Positions 1 to 6,904 of a stretch of 27,996 bases of DNA are shown here, piece after piece (position 1 is the first letter of the stretch; each line of letters begins with the position of its first letter). Origin of the DNA: CAZBMJ01 sp964493205 (lineage in GTDB: Bacteria > Myxococcota > UBA727 > JABDBI01); the NCBI GenBank assembly GCA_964493205.1, contig CAZBMJ010000031.1, positions 1-27,996 of the forward strand, given 5' to 3'. A model generated the notes under the pieces. The model did no database searches and was not told where the DNA came from. It saw nothing but the letters and a program-made list of their open reading frames with translations. Both the position numbers and the translations under genes were made by a program.

Positions 1-58
1 AGTAACTTGAAGCCTTGTGCAAGGGGCAAACAGACACAAAGCCGCAAAACGTTAGCGG
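1..58 (-). repeat. attC-like site C, right half (joins 27951-27996)
   Basis: This is the right arm of the palindrome whose left arm is at the end of the window. It ends with AAAGCCGCAAAACGTTAGC (38-56), a 19-base string found identically in site E at 1577-1595. The terminal GTTAGCGG box is the partner of the TATAAC box at 27954-27959. Confidence 0.8.
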
Positions 59-63
59 TCAGT

Positions 64-381
64 TTACACAGAAACCGCTGAACCATCTAAATTTTTAAGA
101 AACTCAACAGGTATAAATACAATTCCATTTGATTTTTGAACATTCAAACCTTTAAAATATTGATTGTAAACAAATTGAGTAGTTATTTTTCCTTTAACTT
201 TTTCACCTAATTTTACAATTACATTTGGCAAACCGTTTGAATTTGGAATAACTCCTGCCGAAAATTCTTTAGTAACAATATATTCATCTAAATTTGAATT
301 TGATTTTTTGGTAAAATAATCATAACCTAATTTAGCTCCAATAATGGCTAAAATTGAAAGAAATACATTTTTTGTTTTCAT
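64..381 (-). CDS. Small single-pass membrane protein, cassette-borne
   Basis: 105 aa of unknown function. The N-terminus MKTKNVFLSILAIIGAKLGY gives a short membrane segment (residues about 6-22) that starts after a K-x-K-N-V motif and is followed by lysines, so the rest probably faces one side of the membrane. Residues 35-100 are rich in beta-strand patterns, with a small SH3-like look (KLGEKVKGKITTQFVYN). It is the only gene of its cassette, between the sites at 450-587 and 27951-58. The anchor closely resembles those of late-operon proteins (for example residues 5-25 of the 174-aa protein at 16715-17239). I infer a virion-membrane or envelope accessory protein. No family is recognised. Confidence 0.7.
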   Translation of the reverse strand: MKTKNVFLSILAIIGAKLGYDYFTKKSNSNLDEYIVTKEFSAGVIPNSNGLPNVIVKLGEKVKGKITTQFVYNQYFKGLNVQKSNGIVFIPVEFLKNLDGSAVSV

Positions 382-449
382 TTTTATTTAATTTAAAATA
401 CTTTTACTTTAAAATCGGTGTAAAAGCGAAACCGAATAATAAAACCGAA

Positions 450-587
450 CCGCTAACAGCAGTTACACGAGATTTGGGTTTATGGGCTTAATTTGAACAT
501 ATTTTTGTGTTTTTAAGGTTAGTATTTAACCGAAAGTTTAGGCATACTTAATACCAAACCTCGTGTAGCTGCAAAACGTTATAAGCC
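450..587 (-). repeat. attC-like site D (138 bp)
   Basis: The left arm begins CGCTAACAGCAGTTACACGA and the right arm ends AGCTGCAAAACGTTATAAGC. GTTACACGAGATTTGG pairs with CCAAACCTCGTGTAGC, with one mismatch and G-U type pairs. The outer TAAC and GTTA boxes are paired and offset by unpaired bases on the right side. The loop contains ACCGAAAGTTTAGGC (529-543), found identically in site E at 1542-1556. Confidence 0.75.
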
Positions 588-590
588 ATT

Positions 591-1433
591 TTACGACCAA
601 AGAGTTAAAGACGACTTTTCCATTAAAGTTTTTCCGAATCCAAACTCTTCAATTTCTTTATTATAAGTCAAAATTTCTTCTTCCCACTCTTTCGCTTGGG
701 TGTAAAATTCTTTCTTAATTTCAAAACCAAAACCTTTTCTTTTTTTGTTAGCACAAGCAATTAATGTACTTCCAGAACCAGCACAAGGGTCAATTACTAC
801 ATCGCCCTCATCTGTGAATATTTCAATTAATTTTTCAATCAATTTTACAGGTTTTTGCGTTGGGTGTATTTTTCTAATTAAAGGACTTGAAATGTCATCA
901 CGCTCCCAATCAACACAATTAAAAATCATTTTGCCTTTATTCCTAAATTTAGGTAAGCGTTCACGATAAAAAATTAAACCGTATTCGCAATTTCCGACAA
1001 CTTTCATATTTGCTTTTAAAACTTGTGCAGAAAAGTTTTTTCGGAAAACAAGATTAATATAATTGTTCAATCCATATCTTTTTGCTAATTCAATCAAATA
1101 CATTTGTTGGTCAAATGCACAAAAAACAATCATACAAGGTGCATCACCTTTTTGTCTTGGTTCGCCATCTTCTGACTTTTTTGGTTTACTTTCAGCTTTT
1201 AGCATTGTGCTGCAAAAATGCATAAACTCAGCAGGTCTAAAATCTTCATCTGTATCAAAGAAACTTTTCCCAGCTAATGCACTTTCGCCATTGGCATTGT
1301 CCCCATCTTTGTACCACGCTGGATTTGATGCGTATGCGTTGTTTCCTAAGTTATAAGGAATATCAGCTATAATCAATTGTGCTTTTGGAATTGCATAGCT
1401 TTTGTAATTCTGAAAATGGTCTCTGTAAATCAT
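591..1433 (-). CDS. DNA adenine/cytosine-N4 methyltransferase, beta class, orphan
   Basis: 280 aa from the ATG at 1433. A TTG seven codons upstream is possible, but the N-terminus MIYRDHFQNYKSY looks like the natural start of this phage methyltransferase type. It transfers a methyl group from S-adenosylmethionine to an exocyclic amino group of DNA. The catalytic motif IV is DIPY (residues 24-27), a variant of DPPY. The SAM-binding motif I is DPCAGSGST (residue 215 onward), preceded by HPTQKP. Motif IV before motif I is the beta-class order. No restriction endonuclease gene is nearby, so an anti-restriction or epigenetic role is inferred. It is the sole gene of the cassette between sites D and E. 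Target base and sequence cannot be read. Confidence 0.9.
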   Translation of the reverse strand: MIYRDHFQNYKSYAIPKAQLIIADIPYNLGNNAYASNPAWYKDGDNANGESALAGKSFFDTDEDFRPAEFMHFCSTMLKAESKPKKSEDGEPRQKGDAPCMIVFCAFDQQMYLIELAKRYGLNNYINLVFRKNFSAQVLKANMKVVGNCEYGLIFYRERLPKFRNKGKMIFNCVDWERDDISSPLIRKIHPTQKPVKLIEKLIEIFTDEGDVVIDPCAGSGSTLIACANKKRKGFGFEIKKEFYTQAKEWEEEILTYNKEIEEFGFGKTLMEKSSLTLWS

Positions 1434-1462
1434 ATTTTTTTTAGTTTGTGCCAAGAAAAAAC

Positions 1463-1597
1463 GGCTTATAACAGCTGTTTTAAGAAATGGCGGGTTTAGT
1501 GATTAATTTAAACATTGTGTGTACTTTTGTGTTTTGGCTTTACCGAAAGTTTAGGCTTCTTTATCCGCCACTTCTTAAAGCCGCAAAACGTTAGCTG
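1463..1597 (-). repeat. attC-like site E (135 bp)
   Basis: The left arm GGCTTATAACAGCTGTTTTA continues into AGAAATGGCGG. The right arm is CCGCCACTTCTTAAAG followed by CCGCAAAACGTTAGCTG. TTTAAGAAATGGCGG pairs with CCGCCACTTCTTAAA with one mismatch, and the TAAC/GTTA boxes pair outside an asymmetric bulge. Loop and right shoulder share exact 15-base and 19-base strings with sites D and C. Confidence 0.76.
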
Positions 1598-1602
1598 CAA
1601 GC

Positions 1603-1896
1603 CTAAAGACGTTGCAACCTATCAATTTCGGCAGCGATTAATGCGCCCGCTTTTTGCAGTTCCCTAATACGATTTTCAGGCGTAGGTTTCCACCATTTTC
1701 TTTCAAACGGCCAAATATGTGGTGTATCATCATAACCTTCTGATGTTGTGCGCCTGTAAAGTTCAGCAGATGCATAAGCGGCTGCTGCGTGTGCTAAATC
1801 ACCAGTATTGTGTTGGTCATCGTGTTCAGGTGTCCAACCCTCCTTTTCAATTTGTCGCTGCCTTTCTTCGGCAATTAATTCAATTCCTGTTTTCAT
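1603..1896 (-). CDS. MazG-like phage protein with EERQRQ...EGWTPEHDD motif
   Basis: 97 aa. Residues 9-27 carry the signature AEERQRQIEKEGWTPEHDD, typical of a small protein widespread in tailed phages and prophages and often grouped with MazG-like dNTP pyrophosphohydrolases; acidic and His residues in EHDDQH could bind metal. A role in nucleotide pool control is possible but not shown. The helical middle (LAHAAAAYASAELYRR) and the DRLQRL end fit an all-alpha fold. It is the only gene of its cassette and lies between site E and the degenerate site F. It looks richer in G+C than its neighbours, which fits separate acquisition. Confidence 0.75.
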   Translation of the reverse strand: MKTGIELIAEERQRQIEKEGWTPEHDDQHNTGDLAHAAAAYASAELYRRTTSEGYDDTPHIWPFERKWWKPTPENRIRELQKAGALIAAEIDRLQRL

Positions 1897-1923
1897 TTTA
1901 TTTTGATTTGTGAAGAAGGCCAG

Positions 1924-2049
1924 CAGCTAACAAGTGCTATACAATATGGCGGCTGACGTGCTTCGGTTAAACATTTTTACTAATTCAAACTGTGGTGCTT
2001 CGTATTGGGCTTTCGTGCTGAAAAACCGCCACATCGTATTTTATTACTG
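1924..2049 (-). repeat. Degenerate attC-like site F, array boundary
   Basis: The left box CAGCTAAC is intact. The arm ATACAATATGGCGG pairs with CCGCCACATCGTAT (2028-2041) with two G-U type pairs. Beyond that, the right side reads TTTATTACTGG where the other sites have a GTTA box, so the right box is missing. This marks the edge of the array next to the early operon. The site may be a cassette site cut by recombination, or a diverged primary attachment site. Confidence 0.55.
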
Positions 2050-2060
2050 GTTTTTTAAAT

Positions 2061-2082
2061 GTTCTCAATTGTGAGTGAGAAC
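2061..2082. other. Small inverted repeat in the early operon/cassette gap
   Basis: GTTCTCA and TGAGAAC form a 7-bp stem with an 8-base loop. No U-tract follows on either strand, so it is not a convincing terminator. It could be an operator or a remnant. The rest of 2050-2218 shows no gene. Confidence 0.35.
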
Positions 2083-2218
2083 TTCTTTTTACAAATATTA
2101 TATCTTCCATTTTTATAAATTAATTTAGTCAGTAAAAAAGCCCGAACGCAGACTCAGAAATCTAGTGCAATTTCATCACGAGTTTAGAGGTCCAAATGCC
2201 AGAATTAAATATTTTTGT

Positions 2219-2407
2219 CTATTCTTCTATTGAAGTCTGAATAGAATATTTAAAATCCTTACATAATATTAAAGCACTTTCCGAAAAATCAAGATTTTTA
2301 AAATAAATGTAAATCGTTCTTTTTCTTGTGTCTAATTTATAACCTTCTTTTCTTATTTTTCTGTGAAGATTATACCTAATTTTGTTTTGTTTAAATTTTT
2401 CGTTCAT
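2219..2407 (-). CDS. Small basic hypothetical protein
   Basis: 62 aa, not recognised. The N-terminal two thirds are rich in Lys and Arg (KIRYNLHRKIRKEGYKLDTRKR), followed by a short beta-like stretch (TIYIYF) and an acidic helix. This pattern is common in small phage DNA- or RNA-binding proteins, but no fold is assigned. It is the last gene of the leftward early operon, 79 bp after the 73-aa gene, and precedes the cassette array on the same strand. An A/T-rich leader without a Shine-Dalgarno sequence precedes the ATG, as elsewhere here. Confidence 0.5.
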   Translation of the reverse strand: MNEKFKQNKIRYNLHRKIRKEGYKLDTRKRTIYIYFKNLDFSESALILCKDFKYSIQTSIEE

Positions 2408-2486
2408 CGTATAAAATATTTAATTATTAGTAAATTTCATAAATTTAGGATTAGTTAAGTATTTTAATTTTTACGTTGTCAATTGA

Positions 2487-2708
2487 CTATTCGTAACCTT
2501 TTGGCAGTCCATATTTTTTAACAAATTCGGTGAAAATATTATGGGGTATTGTTTTTTTCCGCAGATTTCTATTATGTTTTAGAAATATTATGTTTACCTC
2601 ATAAATTATCTCATTTTCAGGCAATTGATTTATATACATTTCTACTAACTGCTTCTTATTTGAAGCAAAAGGTAATTTTTTAAGTTGTGAGTTGTTATTG
2701 TCTATCAT
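2487..2708 (-). CDS. Small hypothetical early-operon protein
   Basis: 73 aa starting MIDNNNSQLKKL. I chose the ATG at 2708 rather than one 22 codons upstream because it overlaps the stop of the preceding gene by 14 bp, a usual arrangement for coupled genes. The upstream extension would lie wholly within the previous coding region. The protein is helical with a charged middle (ENEIIYEVNIIFLKHNRN) and the end VKKYGLPKGYE. No family is recognised. It follows the primase-helicase and the 91-aa protein, so a role in replication is a guess from context only. Confidence 0.55.
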   Translation of the reverse strand: MIDNNNSQLKKLPFASNKKQLVEMYINQLPENEIIYEVNIIFLKHNRNLRKKTIPHNIFTEFVKKYGLPKGYE

Positions 2709-2970
2709 AATCTTTAAGTTTTTGGTTAATGGTTTTTTTATTAAATTTTTGCAATATTTTATTAAAATAATCATGATACAACTGGCTTATTTTATTGTTC
2801 ATTTCGTTGTATTCGGTTTTATTGGTTTGGTTAAATATTTTGGTGCCAGCTCTTAAAACATTATCTTTTAAAACTTCTAAACAAACCTTTGAGCCTGTAA
2901 GTGGCTTTACAAAGATGTAAATACCAAACGCCCAGCACGTTTTTAAAATAATTGGTTCAATTGGTTTCAT
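2695..2970 (-). CDS. Small hypothetical protein downstream of the primase-helicase
   Basis: 91 aa, not recognised. A moderately hydrophobic N-terminal half (ILKTCWAFGIYIFVKPL) is followed by a Lys/Asn-rich helical C-terminus (YHDYFNKILQKFNKKTINQK). The ATG lies two bases after the stop of the 946-aa gene, and its own end overlaps the next gene by 14 bp, so the three are likely co-translated. The hydrophobic stretch contains a Lys and a Pro and is not a clear membrane segment. No function is assigned beyond membership of the early operon. Confidence 0.6.
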   Translation of the reverse strand: MKPIEPIILKTCWAFGIYIFVKPLTGSKVCLEVLKDNVLRAGTKIFNQTNKTEYNEMNNKISQLYHDYFNKILQKFNKKTINQKLKDYDRQ

Positions 2971-2972
2971 AA

Positions 2973-5813
2973 TTAAAAATGTAATTCAGTATCATCAATT
3001 GTTTGTAATGGTTCTGCAAGTGGTTGGGTTTCTTTGGTTCTAATGTAAAAATGTTCAACTACTTGCCTTTTGTTGTTGTTGTCATAAATTGGACGTGAAT
3101 AAGCGTTAATTTTTGTGTTATAACTTTCTAATTCAGGCGGATTAAAAACATAATTTTTTGTTTTGCAATATTCTTTCAGTGATTTTTTAAAGTTTTGAGA
3201 AGATTTTTTAAATTTATCGCCAACTTTTTTTGAATAATTAGTTTGCAATTCATCTCGACTAACAAAATTATTTAATGTACCTTGAATAAGCTCGCTGTCT
3301 ATGGTTTGGGTTTCATAAAAATAGTTATCAGCCCAATCAATAAAAGCGTTACCAATCATGGCTTGTGAGTTGGTCAAGTGGATATTATCTTGGGGAGCTT
3401 CAAATATGTTGTTTGTATTTTGCAAATAAAACTGACAACATTCAAACAAGAAATTATAAAACAAATTCCATTGATCTTCTTTCCAATCAACTGAAAATAA
3501 ATCATGACCAAAATCATCTGAGACTTGGCGTTTTTCGTTGTAATGTTCGGTGTGTAAGTGATAATAATTTGAAAACGATACAAACATTAAACGACCTAAA
3601 ATACTCTGGTTGATATTACCAATGCCAAAATTTGAAGTTGTAACCATTTTACTAGCTTCTTCAAAACCTACAATATAAGCCTTGCCATGCTTTGGGTTTA
3701 CAGGTATTTTTGAAGCAATCAGGTTAAAGAAAAATTCTATACCCATGTATTGATCTAAATCTTCTACATGAATCAAGGCTTTTTCTTTATCAAAACCATC
3801 AAAAAGGTGGGCGTTGGATGCCAAAGTTTTTGATTTGCCATTGATATAAAAATTATTGAAAAGCAATTGTTCTAAACCAATAATCATCAAAGATTTGCCA
3901 CTACGGCCGTTGCTTTCGTTCTCATCAGTTTTTACGGCATCATCCATGATGTAAACCATTTTGGCCAATGACATTTTTTTGAAACGGTGCATTAAGTAAC
4001 CAATCACATAAAATTTGTTTAATAAATGAGCTTCTTGGGTATTTATTTGCTCCTGGGTTAATCTTGGGCCTGCAATTGAAAATTTATGTTCGGCTAAATA
4101 CTTTTTCTTTTCATCTTCATTGATAAATTCACTCTCTAATTCTTCACGCCAAAAAACACGACTGCCATTGATTAAATAGTTTAAAAACTCATTGTTTTTA
4201 ACGTTAATTTGTGGGCGGTGTGTGTTGGTTTTTTCATCATAAACAACTTGAAAACTAGGGGTTTTTTCTTTTAATATTTTTTTATCAATGATGTTGTAAT
4301 TCCAAATTTCTGAATCAATATTTTTATAATTGCTGAATAAAATTTCATCTTTAGTGATTTCAACATAATTGTTTGCAAAGTAAAAACGTTGCATTTTGTC
4401 TGTGAAATTTTTTGTTTTAACCTTGGTTCTATCCATAGCGGACAATCTTTTTAAAGAAAATTGTTCGGTGTTTTTGATTAGATCTATTATTGAAATAGAG
4501 CTGCCTTTTTGATAGTAGTAATTTTCGCAAAATTTTCTAATATCTTCCTGAAACATTTGGGTAACGATGTTGTCAATTTTTTGAATAAAAATAAATTGAC
4601 TTTCGGCATTTTTATCAGTCAACTGGCGGTCGATGATATACACTGCAAAACCTTTGACTTTTAAAAAATAATGCATGAAAGTTGAAATAATATAAGGTTT
4701 GCCATTGCTGTTATAATCAATAAAATTAAGTCTTAAAGCTGTTTTTATGAGATTATTGAATAAATATTTTATGGTTGCAATGCTTTTTGTTTTGTGAAAG
4801 TGCAGCCAATCTCTAAAATCTTTGCCGTTGGCGTGCATTTCTATTGCTGGCAGATAAATGGTTTTAATATCCCAAAATGTTTCAGCAAGTGAATAAGCAT
4901 AACTAATACCTGATTTATCGGTATCGGGCAAGTTGTATATTTGCAAATTTTCTTCCGCAACTTTTTTATATTTATCCTGTAATTTATTATAAACTTGAAG
5001 TGATATTTGCTCGGCTTCGGAGTTAGTCCAAATGACTAAATAACCCATACTAGCAAGTGTTAAACCATCTGAACCACCCGATGCGATGATCACTTTTAAA
5101 TCATCATCTTCATTTTTATCAAAATTATCAATTTCACTAAGCACATAATCTAATCCAAAAACAAACTTTGATTTTATACCGATTGACGAGTGTTTGTATT
5201 CGCTTTTTGATGATTTTGGTTGGTAAATCTTTACGAAAGTATCAGCTTTATAACCAAAAATAGGGAATTCAGGCGTTGCGGAAATTTTGCAAAGGGTTTT
5301 TTGATTATTTTTTTTGTTGATGAAAATAAATTCGTAGCTGGATAATTCAACAAAATTGTATTTTTTGGCGGTTTCAATAGTTAAAAAAGAATGTACTTGA
5401 TCTAAATTTTCATAGTCTTTTTCTTCAATATGGTACCAGTCGGCAGGTCTATCATCATCAGTAAGGGTGTGATATTCTAGTGTTGGTTTGTAGAGCTCGG
5501 CAGAACCATTGAGCGATAAACCAAATTCATTGTATAAATGTTTCATGGCATCGCCAAACTCTAGACCCATCTTATCCATAACCACGTCAACAGGACTGTA
5601 GTTTTCGCCACCAAAATCAACAACTACAAAGTGCGTATTATCTTTTGATGGCTTTATATAAGCTGATGGTGTTTTCTCGTTACGATAGGCAAACGGTATT
5701 TTACCATTTTCAACGCCAGTAGGCAAGTTGTTGATATAACGTAAAAGTATATCTAAACCCTTGTTTGTGGCTTCATAGAGAGCGTTTTTATCAAAGATAT
5801 AGCTGTTATTCAT
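2973..5813 (-). CDS. Bifunctional DNA primase-helicase (Toprim + SF3-like ATPase)
   Basis: 946 aa; primes and unwinds DNA for replication of the element. Residues 38-100 (PFAYRNEKTPSAYIKP, then DFGGENYSPVDVVMD) align with the CHC2 zinc-binding region of DnaG-type primases, but the usual metal-binding Cys/His residues are absent. Residues about 240-335 form a Toprim domain with GGSDG, the acidic DTDKSG motif (297-302) and KDFRDWL. Residues about 615-790 form a superfamily-3-like helicase: Walker A NGRSGKS (635-641), Walker B IHVEDLD (681-687) and sensor TTSN (724-727). Its start overlaps the stop of the upstream gene in ATGA. It is the only replication enzyme recognised; a polymerase would come from the host. 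Confidence 0.88.
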   Translation of the reverse strand: MNNSYIFDKNALYEATNKGLDILLRYINNLPTGVENGKIPFAYRNEKTPSAYIKPSKDNTHFVVVDFGGENYSPVDVVMDKMGLEFGDAMKHLYNEFGLSLNGSAELYKPTLEYHTLTDDDRPADWYHIEEKDYENLDQVHSFLTIETAKKYNFVELSSYEFIFINKKNNQKTLCKISATPEFPIFGYKADTFVKIYQPKSSKSEYKHSSIGIKSKFVFGLDYVLSEIDNFDKNEDDDLKVIIASGGSDGLTLASMGYLVIWTNSEAEQISLQVYNKLQDKYKKVAEENLQIYNLPDTDKSGISYAYSLAETFWDIKTIYLPAIEMHANGKDFRDWLHFHKTKSIATIKYLFNNLIKTALRLNFIDYNSNGKPYIISTFMHYFLKVKGFAVYIIDRQLTDKNAESQFIFIQKIDNIVTQMFQEDIRKFCENYYYQKGSSISIIDLIKNTEQFSLKRLSAMDRTKVKTKNFTDKMQRFYFANNYVEITKDEILFSNYKNIDSEIWNYNIIDKKILKEKTPSFQVVYDEKTNTHRPQINVKNNEFLNYLINGSRVFWREELESEFINEDEKKKYLAEHKFSIAGPRLTQEQINTQEAHLLNKFYVIGYLMHRFKKMSLAKMVYIMDDAVKTDENESNGRSGKSLMIIGLEQLLFNNFYINGKSKTLASNAHLFDGFDKEKALIHVEDLDQYMGIEFFFNLIASKIPVNPKHGKAYIVGFEEASKMVTTSNFGIGNINQSILGRLMFVSFSNYYHLHTEHYNEKRQVSDDFGHDLFSVDWKEDQWNLFYNFLFECCQFYLQNTNNIFEAPQDNIHLTNSQAMIGNAFIDWADNYFYETQTIDSELIQGTLNNFVSRDELQTNYSKKVGDKFKKSSQNFKKSLKEYCKTKNYVFNPPELESYNTKINAYSRPIYDNNNKRQVVEHFYIRTKETQPLAEPLQTIDDTELHF

Positions 5814-5998
5814 GAAACAACTTCTATAGTGTTAATAGCTATTTGAAGTTTTTTGTTGTAAATGCCAATTAAATTAACGTAAATGGTAGTTAAATCAATT
5901 TTTTCTTGCGTTGTGAGATCATCACTTTTGGTAATAAAAAGCATTTGTTTTTTGGTGCGTTTTATTTTTTTTTGCAAAGATTTAAAGCCTATTTTCAT
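5810..5998 (-). CDS. Small basic helical protein, coupled to the primase
   Basis: 62 aa, starting MKIGFKSLQKKIKRTKKQM. The N-terminal 20 residues are highly basic; the rest (TTQEKIDLTTIYVNLIGIYN, then a Lys/Ile-rich end) is predicted helical. It overlaps the primase-helicase start by four bases (ATGA), so the two are probably translationally coupled. No family is recognised. A primase accessory or DNA-binding role is suggested only by charge and position. Confidence 0.62.
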   Translation of the reverse strand: MKIGFKSLQKKIKRTKKQMLFITKSDDLTTQEKIDLTTIYVNLIGIYNKKLQIAINTIEVVS

Positions 5999-6044
5999 AC
6001 GTTATTTGTTTAAGTTAAAAAACTAGACACACGACCGTGTGCCT

Positions 6045-6296
6045 TTACGCTATGTTTTCTATTTTCTTTTCAAGCCTTTTTTTGGTTCTTATTTTTGTAT
6101 CAATGAGTTCAACTATTGCTAGTAAAACTTCATTATTTGATCGTTTTTCAACTATTTTGCGTATGCTATCAAATGAATAGTCTTTGCCTAAAGTGTTTTT
6201 TAAACCTTTTTCAATCAAATGATTTGAAATTTCGGGCGAATAGTTTTTGCCAAAAACTTCTTTAACTTTAATTTTTAATAGGTTAGGTTCTTTCAT
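6045..6296 (-). CDS. Small helical early protein
   Basis: 83 aa. It contains a stretch KGLKNTLGKDYSFDSIRKIV that could fold as a small helical DNA-binding domain (S-x-x-S-I-R-K-I-V is a common recognition-helix pattern), followed by a charged helix ending KKRLEKKIENIA. The ATG overlaps the stop of the upstream membrane protein by four bases (ATGA). Unknown family; a DNA-binding regulator or replication accessory is possible. Confidence 0.62.
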   Translation of the reverse strand: MKEPNLLKIKVKEVFGKNYSPEISNHLIEKGLKNTLGKDYSFDSIRKIVEKRSNNEVLLAIVELIDTKIRTKKRLEKKIENIA

Positions 6297-6490
6297 GATT
6301 TTTTATTAAAATTTGTGTCAACTTCGTTTTTTGGATCATCTCCCACATAATGCGGATATTTATTTTTGTATTCTAGATCTCGCCTTTTTTGGTTGGTATA
6401 GCCAAGTCCTTTCAAAATAATGAGTGCTATGATTATAAAACCAACACAAAAAATAATGATAACAGTTTGAATAATTGCAAGTTGTTCCAT
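6293..6490 (-). CDS. Small single-pass membrane protein of the early operon
   Basis: 65 aa. Residues 6-28 (IIQTVIIIFCVGFIIIALII) are a clear transmembrane helix, followed by a basic, hydrophilic cytoplasm-type tail (NQKRRDLEYKNKYPHYVG). It overlaps the next gene by four bases and follows the 50-aa ORF by three bases. Small early membrane proteins in phages can serve superinfection exclusion or replication-complex anchoring, but nothing in this sequence decides between them. Confidence 0.65.
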   Translation of the reverse strand: MEQLAIIQTVIIIFCVGFIIIALIILKGLGYTNQKRRDLEYKNKYPHYVGDDPKNEVDTNFNKKS

Positions 6491-6493
6491 AAA

Positions 6494-6646
6494 CTAATTA
6501 TTAGAAAAGTTATAAAAAACATTTGCAATAGGTTTGTTAAAAGCTTCATCATGCGCTATAGCCATGATATTTTTACTAGCTGGCTGTGGAATAAAAACTG
6601 GTTTGTAAAATTTATTAAGCTGCTGATACTTTTGTGATGTTTTCAT
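6494..6646 (-). CDS. Very small early ORF (50 aa)
   Basis: 50 aa, MKTSQKYQQLNKFYKPVFIP onward, ending FYNFSNN. It has no membrane segment and no recognised motif. Support is positional: it fits exactly between two small membrane-protein ORFs, three bases from each, in the same direction and with the same AT-rich start context (TAAATCATG). Confidence 0.5.
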   Translation of the reverse strand: MKTSQKYQQLNKFYKPVFIPQPASKNIMAIAHDEAFNKPIANVFYNFSNN

Positions 6647-6649
6647 GAT

Positions 6650-6787
6650 TTATGTTTTAGAATGTGATTTAAATTTATTTTTTAATAAAAGGTTGATAAC
6701 AACGAATAAAAACAAGACTGTTGCATAGCCAAATATCACGCCCGCAACAAAATGTATTATTTGATCATAAGTTTGTAACGCTATCAT
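6650..6787 (-). CDS. Very small single-pass membrane protein, first gene of the early operon
   Basis: 45 aa. Residues about 11-35 (IHFVAGVIFGYATVLFLFVV) form a strong transmembrane helix, followed by a Lys-rich tail ending KSHSKT. It is the first ORF after the leftward early promoter (box at 6867-6874, about 80 bp upstream). Stop and next start are three bases apart. No family is recognised. Confidence 0.55.
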   Translation of the reverse strand: MIALQTYDQIIHFVAGVIFGYATVLFLFVVINLLLKNKFKSHSKT

Positions 6788-6791
6788 ATTA

Positions 6792-6821
6792 TTGGTATAT
6801 TATTTGTTTTGATTATATTTG
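6792..6821 (+). promoter_or_regulatory. Rightward repressor promoter
   Basis: TTG at 6792-6794, 19 bp, then TATATTTG at 6814-6821, matching the Bacteroidota consensus TTG / TAnnTTTG. The start site would fall in the first 11-bp repeat, about 75 bp before the repressor ATG, so repressor bound to the repeats would shut off its own gene. Confidence 0.65.
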
Positions 6822-6861
6822 CGGTTCGTTTGCAGTTCGCTTGCAATCCGTTTGCGGTTCG
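6818..6861. promoter_or_regulatory. Operator: four tandem 11-bp repeats
   Basis: TTTGCGGTTCG (6818), TTTGCAGTTCG (6829), CTTGCAATCCG (6840) and TTTGCGGTTCG (6851) lie end to end. The 11-bp period is about one helical turn, so all copies face the same side of the DNA. They fill the space between the two divergent promoters. Likely binding sites of the adjacent helix-turn-helix repressor. Confidence 0.72.
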
Positions 6862-6866
6862 CTTTG

Positions 6867-6898
6867 CAAATATATAAACAAATGCCTATTAAAAACAA
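6867..6898 (-). promoter_or_regulatory. Leftward early-operon promoter
   Basis: On the minus strand the -7 box TATATTTG lies at 6874-6867, with a TTG (complement of CAA at 6896-6898) 21 bp upstream. It is identical to the -7 box of the repressor promoter and faces it across the operator repeats, as in phage lysogeny switches. Confidence 0.62.
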
Positions 6899-6904
6899 CA
6901 AATA

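Larger units (their letters stand above)
1..2049 (-). mobile_element. Integron-like gene cassette array, part 1 (continues from the window end)
   Basis: Three leftward cassettes each hold one gene, separated by attC-like imperfect palindromes at 27951-58 (across the join), 450-587 and 1463-1597. A degenerate site lies at 1924-2049. Each unit is one gene plus one site, as in integron cassettes, and the stems differ from site to site while the outer TAAC/GTTA boxes are kept. The array starts just downstream of the early operon and is transcribed in the same direction, so early transcripts could run into it. No integron integrase is present. Confidence 0.68.

Noticed and set aside
745..1356. Two rightward frames inside the first methyltransferase gene
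   Set aside because: They are antisense to clear methyltransferase motifs and lack starts, leaders or recognisable content.
2061..2082. Terminator at the end of the early operon
   Set aside because: A 7-bp stem without a following T-run on either strand.
3365..3613. Frames on both strands inside the primase-helicase gene
   Set aside because: Shadows of the 946-aa coding frame, which carries conserved helicase sequence here.
6818..6861. CRISPR-like short repeats
   Set aside because: The 11-bp repeats are directly adjacent with no spacers, and no cas gene is present; an operator is the better reading.
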